This document shows, one piece after another, positions 10,158-22,470 of a DNA stretch of 64,000 nt. Each line of letters opens with the position of its first letter. The first letter of the stretch is position 1. Source of the stretch: Coix lacryma-jobi var. lacryma-jobi (Eukaryota; Streptophyta; Magnoliopsida; Poales; Poaceae); NCBI GenBank assembly GCA_009763385.1, contig CM019831.1, positions 20,052,080 through 20,116,079 on the forward strand, in the 5' to 3' direction. Below the pieces are notes generated by a model. It did no database searches. It saw only the letters and a list, made by a program, of their open reading frames with translations, and was not told the DNA's origin. The translations under genes were made by a program, and so were the position numbers.

Positions 10158-13100
10158 CTAATAACCATTCCGAGTTAGTTTTAGCCTAGAAATCTCTGTT
10201 AGCACTCGGTACTCTGGCTTCGATAATTCGCTCTCATGATCATGATACCTCCCTTCCGTTGAAATGACGTGCTTCAGTAGGAAAAGGCTCAGGTCCTCAA
10301 CTATGCTGTACAAAGTAGATTCGGTGATGCGCTTTGCCTTGTCTTCCTTATATTCCTGCAAAGAAAGTTTATCAATACCTTATATATTCCTGCATGTACA
10401 TAGTTTGTCAATACTATGGTGGTCAATACTACATACACGACTATTACTTGTAGTACCTTGGAAGGGTTGCTGACGTATCGACCAGTCTCTCTCATGTGCT
10501 CACACACGTAGTATCCATAGAGGACAGACCCAGGTGGTTGCTTGTGACACTATATAATGGGAAAGTGGATATTTATACATGCAACCATGGTCCTATGTAT
10601 AGTACATATATGCTTTGTATTCATAAGAGTAAATTTTCACCAACTTACCAGCCAGTCATAAAAAACTTGCAATGGCTGCCCTTGAATATTGGACTCGCAT
10701 TTTCCACCTTTTATCTTATAAAACCTATATGCCATATGATCTCGAATAGAAGAATCACTATGTTAATTATACACAAACTCTCAAAATACAAAAGTAAGTA
10801 TGCATATCTCGACTTACAGCTCTAACATTTTAATAAATTTTGCATAGCTTGATGGCGGGTAATTTGCGGAGTCTAGTACAAGCACCCTTCCGTCCCTAGG
10901 ATAAATGAAAAAGCAGATCCAGTGGTCCCTGCACGAATCAAATTCATGATGCATTTGTGTATTGGAATCAAATTCATGATGCATCTATATATGGAAACTC
11001 ACACTTACCCAAAGTGGTACGGGGCCACTACCGATTCCCTATTTTGATACTTCAGCAATGACATTCCAATGTAGAAGGCGTACTGGGATTCATACGCCAA
11101 CTTCAACTTTGCGATTTTCTTCTCCCGTTCCTCACCTTCTAAGCCTAGTAACTCTATGTTGTCGTCACCGATTCTGAAGGTGTGCCGTTCTTCGCATATA
11201 TCAATTGGGTTTAGATAGCCAATCCTTTCATTGGCACAATAATTGAAATCTTGCCCATAATACATCTCCTGCTGATCATATAGCATTCTGCAAGGCACAT
11301 GTGCAAGTCAGATCTTCAACATTGACGCAACTATAATGCATTTTAAACTATGTAACACTTACAGTGCAAACGTCGTTACGATCTGTACGTCCAGTCTCTC
11401 GAGGTTCATCATCAACCAAATGTCTTCAAAGTTAATGATGCACATATTATTTTCACTTAGAAATGCCTTTTGTGGGATACACACGTTGATGGTGTCGATG
11501 CCAGCAGAAGCGGCTCTCATATACCAGTCATGCAACCTTTTTATATTGCTTGGAATCTTTAAGAGTGTCTGTCGCTTGAGTAGAGGCCTTCCCAACACAA
11601 AAGTTTTAGGGATAGACTTGTAATCTTCTGCAGTTGGGACCTTGATAGTGCAAGGAATCACCTTAGGCACTGGCTTCGCTGACTTCTGAAGCTCAGACAA
11701 CTCAACGACTTCTGAAGTGCGTTTCTGTCCAATTCCTTTTAAAAATTTCGCAGTCCCAGCTATTTTCTTCTTTGGCTCGTAGGCGGAAACCAACTTGGGT
11801 ACCAGAAATTTCTTTTTTGGCGGTGGTGGTGGCTCCTTGCTTTGTGGCAGAGGATCTTCGGGTTGTGGGGAAGGTGGGGAATTCAATGGTGGTGTCTGTG
11901 GCAAAGGCGATGACTGTGGCGGGGATGGTGCTGACTATGGCGGAGGAGACGACTGTGGTGGAGATGGTGCTGACTGTGGTGGAGGAGACGACTGTGGTGG
12001 AGATGGTGCTGACTGTGGTGGAGGAGATGCCTGTGGCGGAGATGGTGCTGACTGTGGCGGAGGTGATGATTGTTGCGGAGATGGTGCTAACTTTGGCGGA
12101 GGTGATGATTGAGGGTCGGGAATAGACTGGGGAGGTGATGGTGGGTGGTCATGAAGAGGATCGGTAGGTCTTGATGACTCTTGAGTGGGTTGCTCCATCA
12201 GCTGGACGTCCCGCCTAGGCCAAAGAATGAAATTGTTTATAGCCTGTCCGAGTTTCTCAATGTCCTCTGGACCGGGGATGTCTAGAATCTCATCCTCATA
12301 TCCTTGAACCACGGTCGATACTTCTACTCTGCAGTAGTCTTCAGGAATGTCAGCTCCATGGTATTTGCGTCCTGGTATTGCTTTGCCCTTGGCTACTTCC
12401 CTTGTACGATGATTGTTAATGCCATATCTTATGACCAGGGAGCACGACATGGGACCAACAATGTTGTCAACCGGATAGTGAACCTTGTTCGCCGTAGACG
12501 CAACACTGCTTGGAATGTTGGTTGCACATTGTGACACCACTGGTACTAGCTGCATCTGGGGTGCCTGAACGCTAATCTGTTGATTTGAAACCGCACTCGC
12601 TAGTTTTTGCATCAACTCAGGAGGAGAATTTTCTAGCAATTTTGCCATCATCTCCGTGAACTCTTTCTTAGCCTCTTGCTTTAAATAACTTGCCATTTCT
12701 TCCTTGTATCGATCACGTTTCTTATACTCACCTTGCCACTGAGGGCCGAATCCATCCTTCCATCCCTCTTTGGATGAGATGCCCCGAACACGGCCATGAT
12801 GCTCAGGGTTACCGAGGCCCGCAGTAAGGATGTCCCTCTCCCTTCGTGGCTTGAATTTCCCTTCCCGCGTCTTGGCCGCCACCGCAAAGATGCTCTTTGT
12901 TGCTTCTTCAAACATTGGGTCGTCAAAGGACACACCGCTCTCAGTTTCCTTTGGTTTTCGAGCAAGAATCCAATTTGCTGACCTTTCACCAACTTGCTCG
13001 GACAGCGCTGGCAACCCTGCTGCCTTCTTCGCAGCCTCTTCTTGCCTCCATTTGGGAACCTGACGCTGGTAACCACCTGTGCCTAGACGGTGGTGGTACT

Positions 13101-14078
13101 TGTTCTTCTTAGCGAGAGCAGAGTTGGCTTCGCTGATAGTTAAGAAGTCTGGCTCTCTCCTCTGCTCTAAAAAGACCGCCCACTGTCCTTTAGTAATCTT
13201 GTATCTGCTTGTAGGGTCCAACCCTCTCTTTGCAAACTTGGTATTCATCTCTGACCTCCAGTTTCGGAAACTGATTGCACACTGCTTCATTGTGTATTCC
13301 TTTATCAGTGCCTCTGGTGTGTTTCGAGGAAACAGGAACCTCGTCTTGATTTTATCCCAAATTCTTTTCTTGTCATCATCTGACACACTGGACCACTGTC
13401 GAATAGTGATGTCAAGAATGTCCCTAACACAGAAACCAATGGTGTTCCGGTACTTAGGTAGGGCCTCCTCAGGAGCTAGGGGTTGTCTGATCGGGCTAAC
13501 ATCTGAGATGGCATATACATCGTCTGGAAACTTGTTTAATCCTCTCTCGCCTCGTTTCAAATTGCTTCGTTTTCTTTTCCTTGAACTCTCAGTGGTCGGG
13601 GTCGTGGTCGGTTCCGGTGCATCTTCGGCTTGTGCCACTTCGTGTTGCCAAATCAGTTCTTGCATTTGAGACATTGCCTCCTGAGTATAGACATTGTGAA
13701 TCGTATAGATGGGTTTATATATAGACATTATGGATCGAAATCATGTAATTACATACAAACATTGTATATCCAAATCATGTAATAATAGACAAGGATTACC
13801 TCATCGGCTTGTGGATTATAATCAGGGTCACGTTCCAATTCACGACGAGCCTTCCTCACTTCGGGAGGCTCCATGTCATCGCTAACACTTTCATATTCTG
13901 GAGTTTCATCCCCTGTGGCTTCACCCATTTCGTGGGTCCCTTCTACTTCCTCCGTGGGGTCGGACGATCCTAGGACTTTGCCTGTTTGGTGGGTCACTTC
14001 TTTCGTCATGGGGTCAGACTCTGGGGCTTGTTCCGTATGTTCAGATCCTGGGGCTTGATCCTTGCGCGAAGAACTCAT
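10158..14078 (-). pseudogene. CACTA second gene: Transposase_24-like region fused to Ulp1 (C48) protease, defective
   Basis: Seven exons can be assembled on the minus strand: 13800-14078, 11363-13680, 11009-11287, 10818-10928, 10649-10724, 10457-10549 and 10158-10355. All introns are GT-AG and the frame is kept throughout. The start is the ATG at 14078 (MSSSRKDQ). Exon 2 holds the plant Ptta/En/Spm-like region (for example FCVRDILDITIRQW and QCAISFRNWRSEMN), then a Pro/Gln/Ser tract. The tail is a Ulp1-like cysteine protease: DHWICFF supplies the catalytic His, LVLDSANYPPSSY the Asp, and KQPPGSVLYGYYVCE the Gln and active-site position. Two defects are visible. An in-frame TAG lies at 11935-11937 in the proline tract, and the catalytic Cys position is TAT/Tyr at 10517-10519. 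The matching protein at 59486 onwards keeps LCGFYVCE. Fusions of this kind are known in grass CACTA elements; their substrate is unknown. The upstream block at 15763-15955 is its likely promoter. Confidence 0.85.
11915..12112 (-). repeat. 39-bp coding tandem repeat (Pro/Gln/Ser tract)
   Basis: Encodes about five copies of QSAPSPPQSSPPP in the second CACTA gene, between its DNA-binding-like half and its protease half. The repeat carries the premature TAG. It probably forms a disordered linker. Confidence 0.8.
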
Positions 14079-15179
14079 CGCGACAAACTGACATAAATAT
14101 ATAATAATATCAAAAGATCTAGCTATGGTATGAAGAAGTTACGACAAACTGAATGATTTTATAAAAGAAAAAAATTATTTCACTATTTATCGCTAACATT
14201 TTTCAAGATATAAATTTTTGAATGATTATATAAAAGAAAAAAGAAAAAAAACATGGCATTTCATATTTGTGTGCTTGAATATGTTTGTGAAAGCATGCAT
14301 GGGGTTCAATCGGTTTTATGCTTGAATATGCTTGAATATGTTTGTGAAAAACATGAATGGGAAGCCAGCCGATGCGTCGTGGAAATGCACAAAGCTCTTA
14401 GTATGCTAATATCGATGAACCTGATCCGATGGAGACTGCTATAATATGGTTTCTATGTGCTCTAAGAGAAAACCAACAGTATAAGCGCGACGCCCACAAA
14501 GTTCACACAGGCGCGCCCACGAGAAAATAGTTGGACATTGTGCGCTCGGGTAAAAAAAAACCAGCCACTAGAAATCCGGTCAAGAAACGCATGTTGACGT
14601 ACGTTTCGATCCGCACCGTCCGCCGGATATCTAGTCAGTTAGAGTTCGGACAAGCACGGGGTTTGTACGTACGTCTATCTGCGAAAAAGCCAAGTAAACT
14701 AGGGTTCATTTGAAAAAAAATTGCCACGAGAAGGGTGGTGAAGTCCCTCTAGCATACTTGTCATCGTCACACACACTCACAAAAGAAAAGAAAAAGGAAA
14801 GAAAATGCAGCGCTTCGACTCGTCAACTACTTCGTTACAACGTGACATCCTTCACGGACGTCCTGAAATAGAGACGGAACCAGGGGAGCTAGCTGGGGTC
14901 GTGGCCCCATAAACAGTAAACACTTTTATCATGTATAAAAAAATCAACTATATAGATAAAACAATACAAATTCACTATTTTTTATAATAATGTTATATTT
15001 TTTTTGTTAAGAATATTAAATATATATATATGTAAAAATATTGAAAATCTATTGAGATATTTATATAATCTATTGAATATTGAAATTCACACGTGGGCAC
15101 CGACTGACCAGTAGTGAGTGACTCCCCTCTCCCTCTCAAGATATAATTTTGAATGATTATATAAAAGAAAAAAGGAAAA
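14079..15179. other. Leader and intergenic part of CACTA family 1
   Basis: No gene is supported. A stretch of about 45 bp (TCAAGATATAA...TTTTTGAATGATTATATAAAAG type) occurs at about 14204-14250 and again at 15138-15180, bracketing roughly 0.9 kb. The segment may be an old insertion or a local duplication. Confidence 0.45.
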
Positions 15180-15745
15180 ATAAAAACTCCCCCCCTCCTC
15201 TGCCTCTCCGGCCCAATTCCTGGCCCAACTCCCCTCTCCCTCTCTCTCTCCCTCTCTCGGCCCAAGCCCCTCCTCCTCCTCTCTCTCCCTCTCCGGCCCA
15301 ATTGGCCCAACTCCCCTCTCCCTCTCTGCCTCCTTGCGCGCCCGCCGCCCGCAGGCCGCCTGCCGCCCGCCGCCGCCTTGCGCGCCCGCCGTCGCAGTGC
15401 GCCCGCCACCGCGCGTGCGCCCTGTGGCGGCGTCCACCGTGCCGCCGCGAAGTCCCCTCTCCCTCCCTCTCCCGGCCCACCCCGTCCTCGACTCTTCCTC
15501 CACGCGCGCTGCCGCCGCCGCCCGCTGCGGCCATGCCGCCGCCGCCGCTGAATGCGCAGAGAGAGAGAGAGAGAGAGAGAGAGGAGGAGGAGGAGGAGGA
15601 GGAGGAGGAGAGGACTCACAACGGCGACGGAAATGGCGAGCGCAGCGGAGAGGGGACGGTGGCGCGACGATCAACGGCGGCGGAAAATTTCAGCAGCCCG
15701 ACGGCGTTGGTTTGGAATGAACTGGCGCCAACACTTTAAAAATTT
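15180..15745 (-). promoter_or_regulatory. GC-rich, pyrimidine-rich leader upstream of the second CACTA gene
   Basis: Dense CCCTCTCC and GCCGCCGCC runs plus an AG microsatellite (about 15558-15610) lie just downstream, on the minus strand, of the TATATAGG box. Open frames occur on both strands with low-complexity translations only. I read it as the 5' leader of the second gene. A similar GC-rich stretch follows the TATATAGG box in CACTA family 2 (56220-56530). Confidence 0.5.
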
Positions 15746-15762
15746 TCGGGGTGAACTCTTGA

Positions 15763-15770
15763 CCTATATA
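15763..15770 (-). promoter_or_regulatory. TATATAGG box, putative internal CACTA promoter
   Basis: TATATAGG on the minus strand is immediately downstream of the internal repeat block and upstream of the GC-rich leader of the Ulp1-type gene. The identical octamer occupies the same relative position at 56213-56220 in family 2. Confidence 0.55.
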
Positions 15771-15778
15771 GGGAGCCC

Positions 15779-15955
15779 ATTTCTACACGCGGTGGTCAAT
15801 GCCAACCGCATGTAGAAATTGTTTCTAAATTGTTTCTGCAGGCGGTTGGTATTGACCACCGCCTGTAGAAATAGAATTATACAGGCGGTGGTCAATACCA
15901 ACCGCCTGTAGAAATAGTTTCTACAGGCGGTTGGTATTGACCACCGCCTGTATTA
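15779..15955. repeat. Internal block of subterminal-type repeats (CACTA family 1)
   Basis: About seven alternating copies of ACAGGCGGT(T/G)G and its inverse, with TTTCTAC flanks. They match the terminal blocks at 9700-9935 and 22440-22640 but lie between the two genes. They could be binding sites for the element's own DNA-binding protein. Alternatively they are the leftover end of another family member, since CTGGCGCC at 15723 also occurs near the true 5' terminus. Confidence 0.75.
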
Positions 15956-16020
15956 ACCAATTTCCATTTTTTAAATGCAGATATTGTTTTAATTCTTAAA
16001 AAATCCATATCTTAAAAGAT

Positions 16021-17545
16021 ATGGCTCTAATTAGAAAGTTTTGAATACCAAAGTTGAAGGGGACACCATGATCTACAACTTTTGTTTTGGTCAATACTTT
16101 ATTTGACACAGTTGTAGCACACGTTGTCCACATCTACTACAATCTTCCGTAAAACTCACTTAAACTCTCTAAGAGATATGCCCATTTGTGAAGCATCTAT
16201 GTTGTCACTTTGTTCAAATCATTTCATTCATTTTCCTGGAGTTTAGTTGGTCAATACATGCCACCATACCAAATTTAACGATTTTTTGAAAATCTAGTGA
16301 ATTACTGATTTTTTTTTTAAGTTATACGAATTTAATAGCCTGACAACTCGCAGATGACATATGGCACACTTAATGACCTCTAGTGAGGAACTGTTGAATA
16401 CCAAAGTTGTAGGTAACAACATAGTGCACATCTTTTGTATAGGACATCCCTTCATTTTTTACATTTTTGATGTTCGGAGTTTTGAAATTCAAATTTTGAG
16501 AGAGTTTTGTGCGGCTTAGGGTTTTAGAAATGGCTCTAATGAGAAAGTTTTGAATACCAAAGTTGAAGAGGACACCATGATCTACAACTTTTGTTTTGGT
16601 CAATACTTTATTTGACACTGTTGTAGCACACGTTGTCCACATCTACTCCAATCTTCCGTAAAACTCACTTAAACTCTCTAAGAGATATGCCAACTTGTGA
16701 AGCATCTATGTTGTCACTTTGTTCAAATCATTTCATTCGTTTTCCTGGAGTTTAGTTGGCCAATACATGCCACCATACCAAATTTGATGATTTTTTGAAA
16801 ATCTAGTGAATTACTGAATTTTTTTTAAGTTATACGAATTTAATAGCCCGACAACTCGCAGATGACATATGGCACACTTAATGACCTCTAGTGAGGAACT
16901 GTTGAATACCAAAGTTGTAGGTAACAACATAGTGCACATCTTTTGTATAGGACATCCCTTCATTTTTTACATTTTTGATGTTCGGAGTTTTGAAATTCAA
17001 ATTTTGAGAGAGTTTTGTGCGGCTTAGGGTTTTAGAAATGGCTCTAATGAGAAAGTTTTGAATACCAAAGTTGAAGGGGACACCATGATCTACAACTTTT
17101 GTTTTGGTCAATACTTTATTTGACACTGTTGTAGCACACGTTGTCCATATCTACTCCAATCTTGCGTAAAACTCACTTAAACTCTCTAAGAGATATGCCC
17201 ACTTGTGAAGCATCTATGTTGTCACTTTGTTCAAATCATTTCATTCTTTTTCCTGGAGTTTAGTTGGCCAATACATGCCACCATACCAAATTTGACGATT
17301 TTTTGAAAATCTAGTGAATTACTGAATTTTTTTTAAGTTATACGAATTTAATAGCCCGACAACTCGCAGATGACATATGACACACTTAATGACCTCTAGT
17401 GAGGAACTGTTGAATACCAAAGTTGTAGGTAACAACATAGTGCACATCTTTTGTATAGGACATCCCTTCATTTTTTACATTTTTTATGTTCGGAGTTTTG
17501 AAATTCAAATTTTGAGAGAGTTTTGTGCGACTTAGGGTTTTAGAA
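16021..17545. repeat. Three tandem copies of a 508-bp unit
   Basis: ATGGCTCTAAT recurs at 16021, 16530, 17038 and 17546, so the period is 508-509 bp, and the copies are nearly identical. It lies just 3' of the transposase gene and upstream of the internal repeat block. Open frames within it are copies of the same non-coding sequence. Confidence 0.93.
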
Positions 17546-17671
17546 ATGGCTCTAATGTGGCATAAAGATTACATAAAACTCACTTAAACTCATGATTTGA
17601 ATACATAAAAGTGGCTCTAATGTGGCATAAAGATTACATAAATGGATTACAAAGCAAATAACAAAAATAAT

Positions 17672-20600
17672 CTAGGCAGCTACTATTCTTCTTTCTCCAT
17701 CATGTCGCACCCAGGGCAATGATTTCTGTGGGATGGTTCGCTCAACATTCCTTATCCTTACTGGATGGTCATCTACAAAGAGAGACATATCGCTGAACTC
17801 ATTAAATTCATCCAGGTCAGATACACCATCAACTCCTATAGCTTGTTGCTTTCCAGGAAAAACTACATGCCTCGGCTTGTCAGTACTTTTCTTCTCATTA
17901 CGAGAAAGGATTTGTTCAACATAGAAGACCTATGCAGCACGGTTAGCCATTATCCACGGATCATCTTTGTAGCCAACCTTACTTAGATCAAGAACTCTGA
18001 CCCCATAGTTGTCCACTGTAACATGTTTGTCTTCAACCCATTGACATCGAAACACAGGGATCTGAAATGAACCATAGTCAAGTTCCCATATGTCCTCAAC
18101 GAAGCCAAAGTATGTAGTCTCATTACCAGTTTCAGAGTCTAAGGCCTCACATCGAACACCACTATTCTGTGCCATGCTCTTGTTGTCCTTGGACTTCGTA
18201 CAGAACGTGAAACCACTAATGTCATAAGTTTGCCATGTCGTGACTTGGCGTGATGGTCCAGATGCCAACACCTTGATGGTGCGTTCCTCAGTTGTTTCCC
18301 CATCTGGTATGTCATGCTCCCGAAGCCATGAGGTGAACTTTTTTTGTGTTCCTTCGTTAACCAATCATCAGTGCACCCATGATTATGTTCATGAAGCTCA
18401 TTAATGTGTTTCTCGATCCAAGGCTCCATTATCGAGAGCTGATGTAGGATGCTATGATGTGCCTCGAGGATTGGATTGTAATCAAGAGGGACGATTATTT
18501 TCTTTCCCATCCTCCCTCTTCCGTTCAGCCTGCCCTCATGTCTTGACGGAGGTAAACCTATTGCAACCTGGTCTTTTAGGACCTTGTTGCAGAAAGAACC
18601 TCCGGACTCAATTGCCTCTTCGGTTAAGTACCCCTCTACCATGGACGCCTCAGGACGAGCACGAGTTGATACATAGCCATTTAGTATTGACATGAAACGC
18701 TCATATGTCCACATCTCATGGAAGTACATGGGACCCAGAGCCTCTATTTGTGGAACCAAGTGGACCACAAGGTGAACCATAATATCAAAGAATGCTGGGG
18801 GGAAACACATCTCAAACTGTGACACTATCTCCACTGCGAATTCCTTAAGGGACGCCAACTCATCTTGGTTAATCACTTTTTGTGAGATCCTGTTGAAGAA
18901 GTAGCACAACCGTGTGACAGCAACCTTGATCCACACTGAATTTATAGCCCTGATGGCAATAGGGAGGAAAGTAGTCAGCATGACATGACAATCATGTGAG
19001 TTGTAGTTGGTGAGTGTAAGGTCTTTCATTGACACAATACTCCGTATGCTTGAGCAGAACCCAGATGGGACTTTCAAATGCTTGAACCACGCACACATCG
19101 CATGTTTTTCTTCATTGTTGAGGTTGTAGCTTGCTGCCGGGAGCTGGTACTTCCCATTTTCTTGAAGCACAGGGTGAAGTTCATTTTTTATGTCTAACTG
19201 TACCATGTCCATGCGTGATTTCAGTCCTTCCTTTGTCTTCCCCTTCATGTCTAGTAAGGTTCCAATTAGGCTTTCAAACATGTTCTTCTGGACATGCATA
19301 CCATCGATTGCGTGGCGAACGTCTAACTCTGGCCAATATGACAAATACTCAAAGAAAATAGACTTTTTCTTGAATGTAGCCCCTGGAGTTGGTTTGACAT
19401 CCTTTCTTGGTTTTCTGTCTTTTGTCTTCTTCCCAAAAACAAAATTGAGTTTGCTGACTAGGTTGAAAACTCTTTTGCCTTTACTGTTACCTGTTGGAGC
19501 AGTAGACTGTAGTTCAACATTATTGTCGAAATACTTATCCATCTTTTTCTGACGGTACCTATGTCCTTTCGATAAGAAGCGTCTGTGTCTCATGTACACT
19601 ATCTTCTTAGCTGCATTAAGGGACACGTAAGCAGTTTCATCTATGCATACCACACAACCAACCTTTCCCTTGAACTGCCCTGATAATGTGAAGAGAGCAG
19701 GGTAATCGTTGATCGTAACAAAGATAATTGCTCTCAGTGTGAATGATTCTTTGCGGTACTCGTCGAACATTTTAACACCTGTTTCCCACAATATCTTCAT
19801 GTCCTCCATTAAGGGCTCCAAGAAAACATCCATGTCAACTCCAGGCTGTGTAGGTCCAGAGATTAGGATGGTTAGCAAAAGGTACTTTCGCTTCTGCATC
19901 AACCATGGAGGAAGGTTGTAGATGGTGAGGATCACCGGCCATGTGCTGTGCTTGCTGCTCCTCTCAGCAAATGGATTCATTCCGTCAGTACTCAATGCGA
20001 ACCTAACATTTCTTGGTTCCTTTGCAAAGTCCATGTGGTTTTCATTGAAATGTTTCCACTGCTGGCCATCGGCTGGGTGCCGAAGCTTCCCATCATCTTT
20101 GTGGTCATCGCAAGCATGCCAGCTCATAAGTTTGGCATCCTCTGGGTTAGCGAACAAACACCTCAAACGATCGACCACAGGTAGGTACCACATCACCAAA
20201 GCAGGAATCTTTTTCTGGGCATAATAGTCTACTTCTTGTTTTTCTTTCCTGGTGGATTTTGAACTACTCTTTAAGGTCTTTTGTTGGGTCCTCTTTCGCT
20301 TGGTTTCTTTACACACGGAGACAGCACACTCTTCCTCTCTGTAGTCCTTATTCGTCTTGTATCTACTTGCACCACAATTTGGACAGCTATCCAAATCCTT
20401 ATAATCAGCACCTCGATACAGGATACAATGATTTCTGCACGCGTGGATCTTCTCAACACCCATTGTCAGTGGACTGATTAGCTTCTTGGCATAGTATGTG
20501 TTAGCAGGCACTTTGTTCTCCTTAGGAAGCATGTCTGCAATAATACTCAAGAACGCATCGAAGCCAGCATCAGAAAGACCATACCTAGCTTTGCACACCA

Positions 20601-21213
20601 ACAACTTAAGCACAGATCGCAGCGTCGTGAACTCTTTGGTGCAACCCTTAGACTCATCATACAAAGGCTCTTCTGCTGCCTTCATCAAGGTCTCCATACC
20701 TTTCATGAAGAATATTGATGGATCTTCCATATGACGACGCAATATTGCCTCTAGAAATTCTGCATCTTCCGCAGCCATATTATTTGGCAGCACATTAGTT
20801 CTGACATCTTCATTTCCTCCTGCGAAACCATGATCTCCAACATTTGGCACAACATGTTCGACATCAGGTTGTTGTGTCTCCTGTACAAACTGAAACCCAC
20901 CATCGACCATATCTTCACCATCGACGTCGATGTTCGCAGGGTTTTCAGTTGTATAAGGCGCAGAGCTACCCTCTCCATGCTTTGTCCAAATCAAGTAATC
21001 ATTCATAAATCCTCGGCGGACCAGATGAGAAAGGATTTGTTGAGTGTTATCAAATACAACAACATTTCTGCAGTCCATGCATGGACAATGTATGTGCGTC
21101 TTCTTTGTTCTCCAAGCATGATTCTTAGCGGCATCAACAAACCTTTGGACCTCGGGTATGTATAATGGATCTAGTCTTGATAACTTATACATCCAGAATG
21201 ACCTCTCCATCAT
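17672..21213 (-). pseudogene. CACTA TNP2-type transposase (TNPD-like), frameshifted
   Basis: This is the catalytic transposase of the element. Reading from the ATG at 21213: a transposon-associated domain (about residues 1-90, with CPCMDC), the TNP2 domain (about 280-520, with LSTDGMNPF and TINDYPALF), a DUF4218-like segment (about 640-860) and a DUF4216-like C-terminus. The first frame ends at 18139. A one-base shift in the T7 run at 18339-18345 moves the homologous reading to another frame (LREHDIPDGE onwards). There an in-frame TAG at 17930-17932 replaces what is probably a Gln before VFYVEQ. The reading then continues to a stop at 17672-17674. An intron in the 5' UTR (21217-21357) ends just before the start. 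With two late lesions the protein would lack its C-terminal domain. Confidence 0.92.
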
Positions 21214-21216
21214 TAC

Positions 21217-21357
21217 CTGTAAAAAACAATAAATTGATTGAAATCAATGTAAAAAAGTAACCATATCTAGAGATTATATATTTGCTAGGTGAAACCCTAG
21301 ATCTAAAAAGTAAATAATCAAATTAAGCAAATTGAGGCAAGAGGGACACAAACTAAC
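21217..21357 (-). other. Intron in the transposase 5' UTR
   Basis: On the minus strand GGAAAG|GTTAGTTTG is the donor and TTTTTTACAG|GTAATG the acceptor, three bases before the transposase ATG. Leader introns are common in CACTA transposase genes. Confidence 0.6.
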
Positions 21358-22470
21358 CTTTCCTATTAATCTCCTTCCAAGAAATGAAGATCAAAACCTA
21401 TCCCCTTGTATTTTGTAAAATCTTGACCTCCAAAATCGCCTCCAATGGAAGGTGGCGGCGAGAAACAGTGCTGCTCGAGGAGGAAGATGGGGTATTTATA
21501 CCAGAGATAGCATAGGCGGTTAGCTAGGAATTATTATTAGCCAGTGTTTAGAGTTTACTGGGGTTTAAAGTAAAAAAACTAAGTAGCATAATTTAAAATA
21601 CCTAAGTATCATCAAATTGAGCAAGAATGAGCAAATTGAGGCAAGAGGGACACAAACTAACCTAAAAAACAATTGAGAAATAAACAACATAATAAAAAAC
21701 ATAAATATTATATAAAAACCTACATTTCCCTCTCTACATAAATACTCAAGAACACACCATTATACATGGAAACAAGGAAAGATATCATGCATAAATAAAA
21801 TTTAAAAGTAAATACGAAGCAGTATAGATGAGAGACATTATTTAACCATCTTAAGCAAGCTCACTCATTAACCTAGGTATTCTTCTCTCTCACTCATGGG
21901 TGAAACCCTAGATCTAAAAAGTGAATCATCAAATTGAGCAAGAATGAGCAAATTGAGGCAAGAGGGACACAAACTAACCTAAAAAACAATTGAGAAATAA
22001 ACAACATAATAAAAAACATAAATATTATATAAAAACCTACATTTCCCTCTCTACATAAATACTCAAGAACACAGCATTATACATGGAAACAAGGAAAGAT
22101 ATCATGCATAAACAAAATTTAAAAGTAAATACGAAGCAGTATAGATGAGAGACATTATTTAACCATCTTAAGCAAGCTCACTCATTAACGTAGGTATTCT
22201 TCTCTCTCACTCATGGGTGAAACCCTAGATCTAAAAAGTGATTCACAAATTGAGCAACAATTGAGCGAATTGAGGCAAGAGGGACACAAACTAACCTTTC
22301 CTGTTAATCTCCTTCCAAGAAATGAAGATCAAAACCTCTCCCCTTGTATTTTGTAAAATCTGGACCTCCAAAATCGCCTCCAATGGAAGGTGGCGGCGAG
22401 AAACAGTGCTGCTCGGGGAGGAAGAGGAGGTATTTGTACCAGAGATAACACAGACGGCTGTCTTAAACCA
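21284..22470. repeat. Duplicated transposase promoter/leader region with 317-bp tandem repeat
   Basis: The leader block at about 21284-21530 is repeated at about 22219-22470 with a few substitutions. Between them a 317-bp unit is present twice in tandem (21611-21927 and 21928-22244). Together these doubled the 5' regulatory region of the transposase. No genes lie in this stretch. Confidence 0.88.
21493..21500 (-). promoter_or_regulatory. TATA box of the transposase gene
   Basis: TATAAATA on the minus strand, about 280 bp upstream of the ATG and just downstream of a short ACCGCCTATGC repeat. A duplicated copy of the region at 22431-22438 has TACAAATA instead, so only this copy keeps the consensus. 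Confidence 0.6.

Noticed and set aside
16370..17126. Two similar open frames of 82-90 codons
   Set aside because: They are copies of one another because of the 508-bp tandem repeat and have no coding character.
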